Below, piece by piece: positions 15,577 to 23,324 of a stretch of DNA of 33,129 bases. This stretch comes from Spirochaetales bacterium. Its GTDB lineage: Bacteria; Spirochaetota; Spirochaetia; JAFGDJ01. The position numbers were made by a program, and so were the translations under genes. The first letter of the stretch is position 1. Every line of letters begins with the position of its first letter. Location: the NCBI GenBank assembly GCA_016932135.1, contig JAFGDJ010000084.1, forward strand, positions 1 to 33,129, in the 5' to 3' direction. The notes below the pieces were generated by a model. It saw only the letters and a list, made by a program, of their open reading frames with translations. It searched no databases and had not been told where the DNA came from.

Positions 15577-16884
15577 ATGGAAAACGGGAAGCTGAAGACG
15601 GGCAAGATGCTCCGGTACAATTTCGGTTCCATCGGCCTGAACATGGCCAGCGTGGGGGTCTCCGCGTGGATACTCTTTATCTACCAGCCGCCGGGACAAA
15701 CCTCTCTGGTTCCTGTGGCCTTTCTCTCGGCCATCGGGTTTATCGCGGGGCTCTGGGACGGAGTCATCGACCCCTTTATCGGCACCTGGAGCGACAATGT
15801 CCGCACCCGCTGGGGAAGGCGAAAGCCCTTTATCCTCTTCGGAACGCCGGTGATGATCTTCCTTTTCGTTTTTATCTGGATGCCTCCGACGGAGAACCAG
15901 AGCGTGGCCAACGGCATCTGGCTTCTGTCGGTGCTCCTGTTGTACCGCACCGCCTTCAGCTGCGTGGGCATGCCCTACGACGCGGTGCTGGCGGAACTGG
16001 CCCCCCGGACGGACGAGCGGGTCACCCTTTCTTCCTGGAAGATGGTCTTCGGCATTCTCGGGTATATTCTCAGCATGGTGATCATGCCGGTGTTCTCCGG
16101 CGCCTTCGGCATGAAGGGCAGCGCCGTGATCGTCAGCCTCATCGTATTGATAACCATGTATATATCCATGGGAGTCTTTCCGGAACACGAAAAGGGAAAC
16201 ACCCAGGAAAAGATCAACATCACCGAATCCTTTCGCTACACCTTTTCCAACCGGGACTTCCTTTTCCTTCTCCTCTCCACGGTCCTGGCGCGGATAACCT
16301 GGGAAATGATCCTGAGCCTCTCCCCCTTCTTCGTCACCCAGATCATCGGCTGGACGGAGGACTTTACCGTGGTATTTCAGGGCGGGGTTATCGGCCTGAT
16401 GCTCCTCTCCATCCCCTTCTGGCACTGGATCAGGAAGAAGATCTCCGATAAATATGTTCTCTTCACCGCCACCTTGGGTCTGGGAATCACCATGCTCCTG
16501 AACTTTTTCATCGTGCCGAAAGGTGCTCTGTCCCTCCTGCCGGGCATCATCACCTTTGCCGCCACCGGTATTTTCATCAGCGGCTACATGATTATGAGCT
16601 ACGCCATGATGGGGAACGTGGTGGACTCCGACGAGAGAAGGACCGGCAGGCGTCGGGAGGCAGTCTACTACGGGGCCTTTTCCTTCGCGGTGAATCTCGG
16701 CGGCACCTTCGCCATGACCATTCTCCCGCTCCTTCTGGGTTTCTTCGGCAACAGCGCCGAAAAACCCCTGGGAATTCGGCTAACTTTTGTGGCCGCCGGG
16801 ATAGCCTCTATTCTCGGCGCCCTGGCCCTGCTGGGGTACTCTCTGCCTACCTACACCGAGAACCTGGAAAAGATGGAACAGTAA
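15577..16884 (+). CDS. GPH-family (MelB-like) sugar:cation symporter
   Basis: This 435-residue, twelve-helix MFS_2 transporter carries the GPH signatures. Loop 2-3 reads GLWDGVIDPFIGTWSDN followed by RTRWGRRKPFILFG; the helix 4-5 region reads PYDAVLAELAPRTDERVTLSSWKM; a late DSDERRTGRRREA loop is present. These symporters import glycosides, pentosides or hexuronides with Na+ or H+. AAAGGA lies eight bases before the ATG. It is the first gene of a five-gene operon, with the next gene eight bases away. The operon enzymes lack signal peptides, so the permease probably brings in the intact glycoconjugate that they process. A near-miss of the dispersed word, with one mismatch, lies at 16526-16535. 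Confidence 0.88.
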   Translation: MENGKLKTGKMLRYNFGSIGLNMASVGVSAWILFIYQPPGQTSLVPVAFLSAIGFIAGLWDGVIDPFIGTWSDNVRTRWGRRKPFILFGTPVMIFLFVFIWMPPTENQSVANGIWLLSVLLLYRTAFSCVGMPYDAVLAELAPRTDERVTLSSWKMVFGILGYILSMVIMPVFSGAFGMKGSAVIVSLIVLITMYISMGVFPEHEKGNTQEKINITESFRYTFSNRDFLFLLLSTVLARITWEMILSLSPFFVTQIIGWTEDFTVVFQGGVIGLMLLSIPFWHWIRKKISDKYVLFTATLGLGITMLLNFFIVPKGALSLLPGIITFAATGIFISGYMIMSYAMMGNVVDSDERRTGRRREAVYYGAFSFAVNLGGTFAMTILPLLLGFFGNSAEKPLGIRLTFVAAGIASILGALALLGYSLPTYTENLEKMEQ

Positions 16885-16892
16885 GGCCCCGC

Positions 16893-18896
16893 ATGATATC
16901 CCTGGGAACAGCCCGCAGGATCATCACCCCGCCGAGGAGGATCTACCTGGTGGGCTACGGCGACAGGAAAGGGGGGAACACCGGCGTCCGGGATGACCTG
17001 ACCGCCACGGCCATGGTGTGGGAACGCGGCAGCCTTCGAGCCGGGGTGATAGCTGTGGACCTGCTGGGCATCAACCACCGGACCGCCGAACGCGTTCGAG
17101 CCGCGGTGAGCCGCCAGGTCAAGCTGCACAGCCTCGAAATCTGCTGCAGCCATACCCACAGCGGCCCCATGGGTTGGGCACCGGAGAAGGTCGGTTTCTT
17201 CACCCTGCTAAAAGAGCTCTTCTATCGCCTGTTAGCCCTGCCGGCCGGCCTTTCCCAGCCCGCGGGGTGGCGGAAAAACAGGAAATATATCGATTTCCTT
17301 GTCCGTTCCCTCACAGAAGCCGTCTGCGAAGCCAGCGACAAGATCGAGCCGGTGGACCTCTACGCCGGAGAGGCCCCCCTCTTCCTGGGGGTAAACCGGC
17401 GGCAGCGGGAGAACGGGGGGGCCGTGGTCATCGGGACCAATCCTCAAGGTCCTTCACCGGAGCGGGTAAGAGTCCTGCAGGCCCTTTCGAAGAAAAACTC
17501 AAGGTCCATCCTTACCCTGGTGAATTACGACTGCCACGGGGTGTTCCTGGGGCCGGAAAGCTACGCCGTATCCGCCGACTGGATAGGCGAAATGCGCGGG
17601 GGCGTTGAAAGGGATATCCCCGGTTACTGCGCCTTTCTGCAAGGGGGCAGCGGGAACATCAACCCCCGGGGCATGCAATGGGGCTCTGGGGCCGAAGGGC
17701 CCATGGTCGAAGGGGGAAAAGCCGCGGCCGAAGCGGTCATCCGGGCGTTAGAGAAGAAAACCCCGCTGCCCGAAATCCCGGGGAACGGACGGTCATCGGG
17801 AAAAACCATCTTTATTCCCCTCGAAACGCCGGAATTCGCAGGGGGAACATCCGGCAAGATCTATAAAAGGGTCCTGTCGAAAGAAGCCGGCATGCCCCGG
17901 TGGATCGTGGATCCTCTACTTCATTTTCGCTACCCCTGGGGGACAGAGGTGGTGACGGGCAACGACGGCATACCCCGCACCCCGGTCCGCCTTTCTTTCC
18001 TCGACCTGGGGGCCTTCAGTCTGGCCACCCTGTCCATGGAGCCCTTTTTCGAAACCGCCGAGAACATCCGCGCCCTTCTTCCCGGCCTGGGCTTTTTCGC
18101 CGGCTACACCGGCGATCTTACCGGCTACCTGCCCACCGCCGACGCTGCGGAAGAAGGGGGCTATGAGGTGGATACCAGCCCGTTTTTCTACCGGCTCCCG
18201 GGAACCCTTGCCAAAGACGCGGAAGATCGAGTGATCGAAGCCTTCGAGGCCCTGGTCGCGGAACCCCCCGTCGAACCGGCAGCCCCGCGAATCCGGCCGG
18301 CAAGGCCGGAAGACAAAGCGCAGGTGGCTGCAATCTGCCAAAAGACCTTCTTCGGCGGTCCCGAGTTCCTCTGTCCCCGGTTGGTATCCCTGCGGTGGTC
18401 CGACTGGTACATGGAACACTCGGTGGAGCACTGTTTTGTGGCAGTGGATGAGGCCGACCGCCCGGTGGGATACATCCTCTGCGCCACCGATTCGGACGAC
18501 TACTGCCGGAGTTTTCGGAAAACCATGGTGCCACGGATTCAAGAAGCTCTGGCCCGGTTAAAAGAGGAATCTCCCGCTACCTGGCGGACATACCGGAAGA
18601 TTTTTCTTCCACCCCTGGATGAATACCGCCTGCCGGGGATGAAGTCCATCATCCGTACCCATCCGGCCCATCTCCACATCGACCTGCTGCCTGATTACCA
18701 GAAGATCGGTCTCGGCGGAGCCCTGATGGAGAGGCTTCTGGCACACCTCAAAGCCTTAGGAATCCCGGGGGTCCACCTCATCGTCGGCGGGGGGAACCAC
18801 AACGCCATCGGATACTATAAGCGCCAGGGATTCACCTTGCTCACCCGCCAGGGCTGGGGACTTGAAGCCGGCCATGTGATGGGATTACCCTTATAA
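16893..18896 (+). CDS. neutral-ceramidase-like domain fused to GNAT acetyltransferase
   Basis: This 667-residue protein has two parts. Residues 1-455 resemble the neutral/alkaline non-lysosomal ceramidase N-terminal domain: TARRIITPP start, DDLTATAMV, VIAVDLLGI, the metal motif CCSHTHSGP, NYDCHGVFLGPESYAVSADWIGEM, and FLQGGSGNINP. Residues 462-667 are a GNAT domain: RIRPARPEDKAQVAAICQKTF, the acetyl-CoA-binding segment PDYQKIGLGGALMERLL, and GVHLIVGGGNHNAIGYYKRQGF. That GNAT type resembles the acetyltransferase-like domain at the C-terminus of eukaryotic O-GlcNAcase, whose catalytic GH84 partner is encoded two genes downstream. No signal peptide is present, so it is cytoplasmic and unlikely to be a true ceramidase. 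Amide hydrolysis of an N-acyl amino sugar is a reasonable guess. Confidence 0.8.
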   Translation: MISLGTARRIITPPRRIYLVGYGDRKGGNTGVRDDLTATAMVWERGSLRAGVIAVDLLGINHRTAERVRAAVSRQVKLHSLEICCSHTHSGPMGWAPEKVGFFTLLKELFYRLLALPAGLSQPAGWRKNRKYIDFLVRSLTEAVCEASDKIEPVDLYAGEAPLFLGVNRRQRENGGAVVIGTNPQGPSPERVRVLQALSKKNSRSILTLVNYDCHGVFLGPESYAVSADWIGEMRGGVERDIPGYCAFLQGGSGNINPRGMQWGSGAEGPMVEGGKAAAEAVIRALEKKTPLPEIPGNGRSSGKTIFIPLETPEFAGGTSGKIYKRVLSKEAGMPRWIVDPLLHFRYPWGTEVVTGNDGIPRTPVRLSFLDLGAFSLATLSMEPFFETAENIRALLPGLGFFAGYTGDLTGYLPTADAAEEGGYEVDTSPFFYRLPGTLAKDAEDRVIEAFEALVAEPPVEPAAPRIRPARPEDKAQVAAICQKTFFGGPEFLCPRLVSLRWSDWYMEHSVEHCFVAVDEADRPVGYILCATDSDDYCRSFRKTMVPRIQEALARLKEESPATWRTYRKIFLPPLDEYRLPGMKSIIRTHPAHLHIDLLPDYQKIGLGGALMERLLAHLKALGIPGVHLIVGGGNHNAIGYYKRQGFTLLTRQGWGLEAGHVMGLPL

Positions 18897-18929
18897 GATC
18901 CAATAACGATACTTCAGGAGCCTGACAAT

Positions 18930-19709
18930 ATGGCAAAGATCTATTACGCCGGTGACTGGGCCATTCTCACCGGCCCGACCTTCATGGAAACCCCCTTTCA
19001 TTTTTCACCCAAGGGGCTTGAGATTTTCAACTACGGTAAGTGGTTGAAAGATGCCCTGGAATCGGAGGGCGCGCATCAGGTCACCTCTGTCCCCTCCTGG
19101 GATTTCTACAAGCTCGGTCCCGGGGAATATGAAAAGATTCTCGAGGACTATGACGTCATCATCTTCAGCGATATCGAGGGGAAACTCTTCCAGTTGGCCC
19201 CGGAATTCTTCACCCGGGAGGAATTCGGCCGCCGCGTGCTCACCTTTCCCGACCGGATACGGCTGACCAGGGAGGCGGTAATCGAAGGCGGAAAATCCGT
19301 TGTCTTCCTGGGGGGGTGGTACTCCTTTACCGGTGAACTCGGCCGGGGCGGCTGGGGGCGGACGGGGTTAAAAGACCTTATGCCGGTGGAATGCCTGGAT
19401 ATCGAAGACCTGATGGAGAGCACCGAAGGGTTTACCGCCGAGTTTAGCCCCGAGGGTAAAAAGCTCCTTCAGGGGCTCGATCTGGATAGCCTGCCGCCGA
19501 TCTTAGGCTACAACAAGGTGAAAGAAATCTCCAGAGACACGGTACTGGCCCGGTTCCGGGAAACCGGCGACCCCATGCTGATAATCGGTTTCCGCGGTAA
19601 GGGAAAGGTCCTGGCCTACACCTCCGACCCGGCACCCCATTGGGGCTGCAACTTCGTGTTCTGGAAAGACTACGGGAAATTCTGGAACCGCCTCATGGAG
19701 CTGGTATGA
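18930..19709 (+). CDS. GATase1-like protein (PF07090-type)
   Basis: This 259-residue cytoplasmic protein has a class I glutamine-amidotransferase-like fold. Hallmarks are IFSDIEGKLFQ, the turn VVFLGGWYSFTGELGRGGWGRTGL, DLMPVECLDIEDLMES, and a C-terminal GKGKVLAYTSDPAPHWG block. The usual nucleophile Cys of class I amidotransferases is not in the turn (GGWYSF), so a binding or structural role, as in trehalose-utilisation ThuA relatives, is more likely. CAGGAG lies nine bases before the ATG. Its TGA overlaps the GH84 ATG as ATGA, so the two are translationally coupled. Relatives often sit in sugar-catabolic operons. One dispersed 10-mer is read as TSVPSW (19085-19094). Confidence 0.75.
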   Translation: MAKIYYAGDWAILTGPTFMETPFHFSPKGLEIFNYGKWLKDALESEGAHQVTSVPSWDFYKLGPGEYEKILEDYDVIIFSDIEGKLFQLAPEFFTREEFGRRVLTFPDRIRLTREAVIEGGKSVVFLGGWYSFTGELGRGGWGRTGLKDLMPVECLDIEDLMESTEGFTAEFSPEGKKLLQGLDLDSLPPILGYNKVKEISRDTVLARFRETGDPMLIIGFRGKGKVLAYTSDPAPHWGCNFVFWKDYGKFWNRLMELV

Positions 19710-21352
19710 GTCAGGCCGGCCCTCACGACAGCCCCTGGACCCTGCAAGGAGGTACACCGGAGGAACGGCGGATCTGGGAGATGTTCCTTTCCCGCGGTCT
19801 TTCGCGGCAAAACGACCGCCGGACCATTTCCGTCACCTGTATTCACGAGAGGAGCCGGTACATAGAGGAGACCCCCGACGGTACCACCGGCGAAGGTTTC
19901 ATCCTTCGCTTCGGCGAACCGGTTACTGTCACCTATACATCCTTGAGGGGTCTTTACTACGGCCTGGTAACCCTGGCGGACCTCCGAAACCGGGGCGACC
20001 TGCCCGAAGGAGAACTGCATGATTACCCCCGGTTTCCCTTCCGGGGCATTATCGAGGGATTTTACGGCACCCCCTGGAGCCATGAAGCCCGAAAAGAGAT
20101 GATCCGCTTTCTGCCGGAGATCCGGATGAACTCCTTTTTCTACGGACCCAAGGACGACCCCTTTCACCGGGAGCTCTGGCGGGATGCGTACCCCCAAGGG
20201 GAACTGTGCCGCCTCGAGGAGCTGCTCAAGACCAGCGGTGACCAGGACACCCTGTTCTGGTACAGCCTCTCCCCCGGGCTCTCCATCCGGTACAGCTCCA
20301 GGGAAGACCGGCGGCTCCTTGCAGAGAAGTTCCTTCAGCTTTACGGCATCGGGGTGCGGCACTTCGGACTGTTCCTGGACGACATCCCCGAAACCCTGCT
20401 GCACCGGGAAGACCGCGAAGCCTTCAGCGACCTGGTCGAAGCCCATATCTTCCTTATCAACGACATCTTCGAGTCCCTCACCCGGACGGACCCCCGGATC
20501 GCCCTGGCCGTCTGCCCCACCAAATACTGGGGTAAGCCGGGGTACTACCTTACCCGCATGGGCGAGGGAATCGACGGGCGAATACACCTCTTCCACACCG
20601 GTCCGGAAATCTGCTCCCGGGAGCTTGCCCTGCGTGACGCCGTACACCTGGAGCGGGTGATGGGCCGCCCGGTCCTCTACTGGGATAACTACCCGGTGAA
20701 CGACGCGGAGATGACCCACGAACTCCATATAGGACCCTATGAACAGCGGGACCGGCACCTGTACCGGGCAGCCGAAGGGGTTATCGCCAACGGCATGGAA
20801 TACCCCGAAGCCTCGAAGATTCCCTTTTTCACCATCGGTGAATACCTCTGGAACCCGGAGCACTACAACCCGGAGGAGTCATTGAAACGGGCGGTCCACC
20901 GGGTCCTGGGTGAACGGGATTGGGAAGCCTTTCTTCCCTTCGTCGACAACAACCGGTCATCCTGCCTGGCCTCCGGTGAGCCTACGGCCCTGCAGACAGC
21001 CCTGGGAATCTGCGGCTTTCATCTTCAGCGGGGCGAAATCGCTGAGGCCCTTACGATCCTGAAAGAAGAATATACCAGGCTCGCCGGGGCCGATGCTCTT
21101 TTCAAGGGGGGGATGGAAAACGCAACTTTAGAAAAGGATATCCGGCCCTGGGCGGAAAAATATTCCCTGGGCGTGGAGATTCTCGGGTGCGTTATCGAGC
21201 TTCTGGATGGCGGTGAAGAGGACAAACCGGTATTGATGCAGCGTTTCGAGGAGCTGGCCGAAAGGTTTTTTTCGACCCGCGCCTACGTCTTCTCCGACGT
21301 CCTTCCCCTGGCGCTGACGGAGATACGAAAATTCCTGACCGGGGAGGTGTAA
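19706..21352 (+). CDS. GH84 beta-N-acetylhexosaminidase (O-GlcNAcase family)
   Basis: This 548-residue glycoside hydrolase has an N-terminal alpha/beta domain (1-108) and a catalytic barrel from FPFRGIIEGFYGTPWSHE (110-127). Substrate-site residues lie in FFYGPKDDP (Lys149), and the adjacent catalytic aspartates Asp225-Asp226 in FGLFLDDIPE. LYWDNYPVND follows, and the C-terminal 200 residues form a helical stalk-like region. GH84 enzymes remove terminal beta-N-acetylglucosamine by substrate-assisted catalysis. No signal peptide is present, unlike many secreted GH84 enzymes, so it acts on imported material. The start at 19706 overlaps the preceding stop (ATGA) and has GGAG five bases upstream; the longer frame to 19640 is unsupported. 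The deacetylase gene follows four bases after the stop. Confidence 0.9.
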   Translation: MSQAGPHDSPWTLQGGTPEERRIWEMFLSRGLSRQNDRRTISVTCIHERSRYIEETPDGTTGEGFILRFGEPVTVTYTSLRGLYYGLVTLADLRNRGDLPEGELHDYPRFPFRGIIEGFYGTPWSHEARKEMIRFLPEIRMNSFFYGPKDDPFHRELWRDAYPQGELCRLEELLKTSGDQDTLFWYSLSPGLSIRYSSREDRRLLAEKFLQLYGIGVRHFGLFLDDIPETLLHREDREAFSDLVEAHIFLINDIFESLTRTDPRIALAVCPTKYWGKPGYYLTRMGEGIDGRIHLFHTGPEICSRELALRDAVHLERVMGRPVLYWDNYPVNDAEMTHELHIGPYEQRDRHLYRAAEGVIANGMEYPEASKIPFFTIGEYLWNPEHYNPEESLKRAVHRVLGERDWEAFLPFVDNNRSSCLASGEPTALQTALGICGFHLQRGEIAEALTILKEEYTRLAGADALFKGGMENATLEKDIRPWAEKYSLGVEILGCVIELLDGGEEDKPVLMQRFEELAERFFSTRAYVFSDVLPLALTEIRKFLTGEV

Positions 21353-21356
21353 GCCC

Positions 21357-22112
21357 ATGGGATTCAATCCTTTCATAAAAAAACCGGACCTGATGAAGGC
21401 CCGACGGGTCCTCTGCGTGCAGGCCCACCCGGATGATATGGATATCAGCCTCGGGGGAACCATGCTGGCCCTGAAGGATCGGGACATTCCGGTTCATTAT
21501 CTCACCCTGACCGACGACGCGGCAGGGTTCAGCAAAGCGGGCGGCAAGTACCGGGAACGGGCGGACATTCGCAAGCAGGAACAGAAAGAAGCCGGGGAGA
21601 TCCTCGGTGTTGCTTCCTTCCACTGGGTCGATTTTCCCGACGCGGGGGAGTGGTCCCATCACGAAGCCCGGGACGCCGTCATCCGGGTGATTCGGGAACT
21701 GCGCCCCGATTTTCTCATCACCCTGGACCCGTTCCTGGCTTACGAAGCCCACATGGACCATATCCGCACCGGCAGGGCCGCCGCCGAAGCGGCGATGCTC
21801 TATAACTTTCCCCATGTAGCCGAACCCCTGCCGGAAGGGTACGAGAGCTTCGAGCTCGAGGGGGTCGCCTTTACCTGGACCAACAACCCCAACACGGTTA
21901 TCAGGACCACCGCCTATAACAACAGGAAATTCGAGGCCGTGTCCCGGCACGCCTCCCAGTTTCCCGGCGAGAAGGACCTGGTCTTACTGAAGAAGTACCT
22001 CACCTACCGGGCCTGGCGGGAGGCTCTCTGGCGCCCCTTCCTGCTGGGAGAATCCCTGAAGATCCTGCCGCCGGTTATGCTCCACTGCTTTCCCGAAGCC
22101 CTGAATTTCTAA
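21357..22112 (+). CDS. PIG-L family N-acetylglucosaminyl deacetylase
   Basis: This 251-residue zinc deacetylase has the metal motif AHPDDMDISLGG (His24, Asp26, Asp27), the second motif YEAHMDHIRTG, and a third His-containing segment, VSRHASQFPG. Family members remove acetyl from N-acetylglucosamine in GlcNAc-PI, mycothiol and bacillithiol precursors or free sugars. GGGGAGG precedes the ATG by nine bases. As last gene of the operon, directly after GH84, it probably deacetylates the GlcNAc (or derivative) released by that enzyme. It overlaps nothing, and the convergent hydrolase gene ends 41 bases away, with only a weak bulged hairpin between. Confidence 0.9.
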   Translation: MGFNPFIKKPDLMKARRVLCVQAHPDDMDISLGGTMLALKDRDIPVHYLTLTDDAAGFSKAGGKYRERADIRKQEQKEAGEILGVASFHWVDFPDAGEWSHHEARDAVIRVIRELRPDFLITLDPFLAYEAHMDHIRTGRAAAEAAMLYNFPHVAEPLPEGYESFELEGVAFTWTNNPNTVIRTTAYNNRKFEAVSRHASQFPGEKDLVLLKKYLTYRAWREALWRPFLLGESLKILPPVMLHCFPEALNF

Positions 22113-22153
22113 CCGACGGCTGCCTGCCTGGGGGCTAGGCGAGGCTCCACAGG

Positions 22154-22867
22154 TCATTTCCCGCGAAACCGGTTCAACATGGTTTCCAGCCTCGCCGCCG
22201 GGTAAGGATTCCCGTGGGCCGGTACAATGGTTTTCGCCCCCGAAGACAGAATCCGCCGGATAGAGGCATACATCTTTTCTTCATTGGTGTAGTAGATTGG
22301 CCGGTAGGCGGTTCCGGTGCACTTCAGAAAGTTCATGGCCGCGTCACCCACAAAGGCGGTACCGTCGTCGAAAAGCAGGGTCATGGAATCTTCCGTGTGT
22401 CCCGGGGTGTGGATGATCCGGGCGGGTATACCCAGGCTCCGAAGCACCGTATCGTCGTCTCCGTCCACCAGGGTATCCCTTCCATCCGTCAGGACCGGAG
22501 GATAACGGAAGGACCGGTGGAACAATTGGAAAACTGAAAACAAAAGCTTCAAGCGTTTGGTGATATATTGTCCGCCCTCTTCACTGCCGCTGTCGCCTTT
22601 GGCCAGCAGAGGAACGGATCGTTTCTGCAGGATCAGAGGAAGACCGAACTCCTCTTTCAGTTTCCGTGCGAAACCTACGTGGTCATCGTGGTAATGAGTC
22701 AGCAGGAGATGCTTGATTTCTTCTACATCGACCCCGACGGCAGCCAGCTTCTTCCGGAATTTCATATAGTCCGCCGGATACCCTGTATCAATGAGCAGGT
22801 AACCTTCATTACAGGGGATCAGATAGACCTTGGTGATCCCCAGGTTCAAACACCGATAGTCTGTCAT
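22154..22867 (-). CDS. metallo-beta-lactamase-fold hydrolase
   Basis: This 237-residue MBL-fold protein has the motif THYHDDHVG (His58, His60, Asp62, His63). It also has HTPGHTEDSM, GDAAMNF (bridging Asp) and VPAHGNP, giving a complete two-metal site. There is no signal peptide. The substrate is unknown; glyoxalase II-like, lactonase and thioester hydrolase roles are all possible. It is six bases downstream of the ABM monooxygenase gene on the same strand and probably co-transcribed. It lacks a strong Shine-Dalgarno, which suits coupled translation. Confidence 0.85.
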   Translation of the reverse strand: MTDYRCLNLGITKVYLIPCNEGYLLIDTGYPADYMKFRKKLAAVGVDVEEIKHLLLTHYHDDHVGFARKLKEEFGLPLILQKRSVPLLAKGDSGSEEGGQYITKRLKLLFSVFQLFHRSFRYPPVLTDGRDTLVDGDDDTVLRSLGIPARIIHTPGHTEDSMTLLFDDGTAFVGDAAMNFLKCTGTAYRPIYYTNEEKMYASIRRILSSGAKTIVPAHGNPYPAARLETMLNRFRGK

Positions 22868-22873
22868 AGATCA

Positions 22874-23179
22874 TTACCAATCAAGGTCGGCGGGAAAGCA
22901 GTTGGAATATTTTACACTGCCCCTAGGACGGGCCATCATATCCTCCACCGCCGCCCGCCAAGTCTTGTAATGCTCCGTTTCCTTGTGCCGGGCCGGGTCC
23001 TCGTCGGCGCGGTATACCTCATTCAAGACAAACCGGGTCGGATCATCCCGGTTCTGCAGCACGTCGAACCGGACAATCCCCGGTTCCTTAAGGCTCTCCC
23101 GGGCGTTTTTCTTCGTAGCAACCAGGAAGGCGTCGATGCTATCCATTTTCACCTGCACATCCACATGAACGATCAACAT
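22874..23179 (-). CDS. ABM-domain monooxygenase (YgiN/LsrG-like)
   Basis: This 101-residue dimeric alpha-beta barrel of the antibiotic-biosynthesis-monooxygenase fold reads [56 protein letters not shown], then [18 protein letters not shown]. Related proteins include quinol monooxygenase YgiN and the autoinducer-2-phosphate isomerase LsrG. The HxxTxHYxxW segment fits the LsrG/YgiN side. AAAGGAGG lies six bases before the ATG. It is first in a two-gene unit with the MBL-fold hydrolase. The pair could degrade a quinone-like or signalling compound; that is inference. Confidence 0.8.
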   Translation of the reverse strand: MLIVHVDVQVKMDSIDAFLVATKKNARESLKEPGIVRFDVLQNRDDPTRFVLNEVYRADEDPARHKETEHYKTWRAAVEDMMARPRGSVKYSNCFPADLDW

Positions 23180-23272
23180 GGGTAACCTCCTTTAAGGTGC
23201 CTATTATAACACTTTCTAGAAATCTTGTTGCCCAGGATGAATGAAGAATCCTTCCTGCTCCGTGATACTCCC

Positions 23273-23316
23273 ATTTTTAATACTCATTTGCATTACCAAT
23301 TAAAATTTTTAATACT
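23273..23316 (+). promoter_or_regulatory. direct repeat overlapping the diguanylate cyclase promoter
   Basis: A perfect 12-base direct repeat, ATTTTTAATACT, lies at 23273-23284 and 23305-23316. Start-to-start spacing is 32 bases, about three helical turns. The right copy contains a possible -10 (TAATAC, 23310-23315) with TTGCAT (23288-23293) as -35 at 16 bases. Transcription would begin near 23322. In-phase repeats suggest a regulator site. Confidence 0.4.
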
Positions 23317-23324
23317 ATACATTG

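Noticed and set aside
15472-16425. Long minus-strand open frame (317 codons) opposite the GPH permease
   Set aside because: Its translation is rich in His, Asp, Gly and Glu with no family match, and the plus frame is a clear MFS_2 permease. It is a shadow frame.
16526-16535. CTCTGTCCCT in the permease gene
   Set aside because: One mismatch to the dispersed core; preceded by TG like some true copies, but not counted.
19670-20863. Minus-strand open frame (397 codons) opposite GH84
   Set aside because: The plus frame carries GH84 catalytic motifs; the minus translation has no recognisable domain or Shine-Dalgarno.
22113-22153. Terminator between the PIG-L and MBL-fold genes
   Set aside because: A bulged CCT-GCCT/AGGC-AGG stem exists but no T-run follows on either strand.
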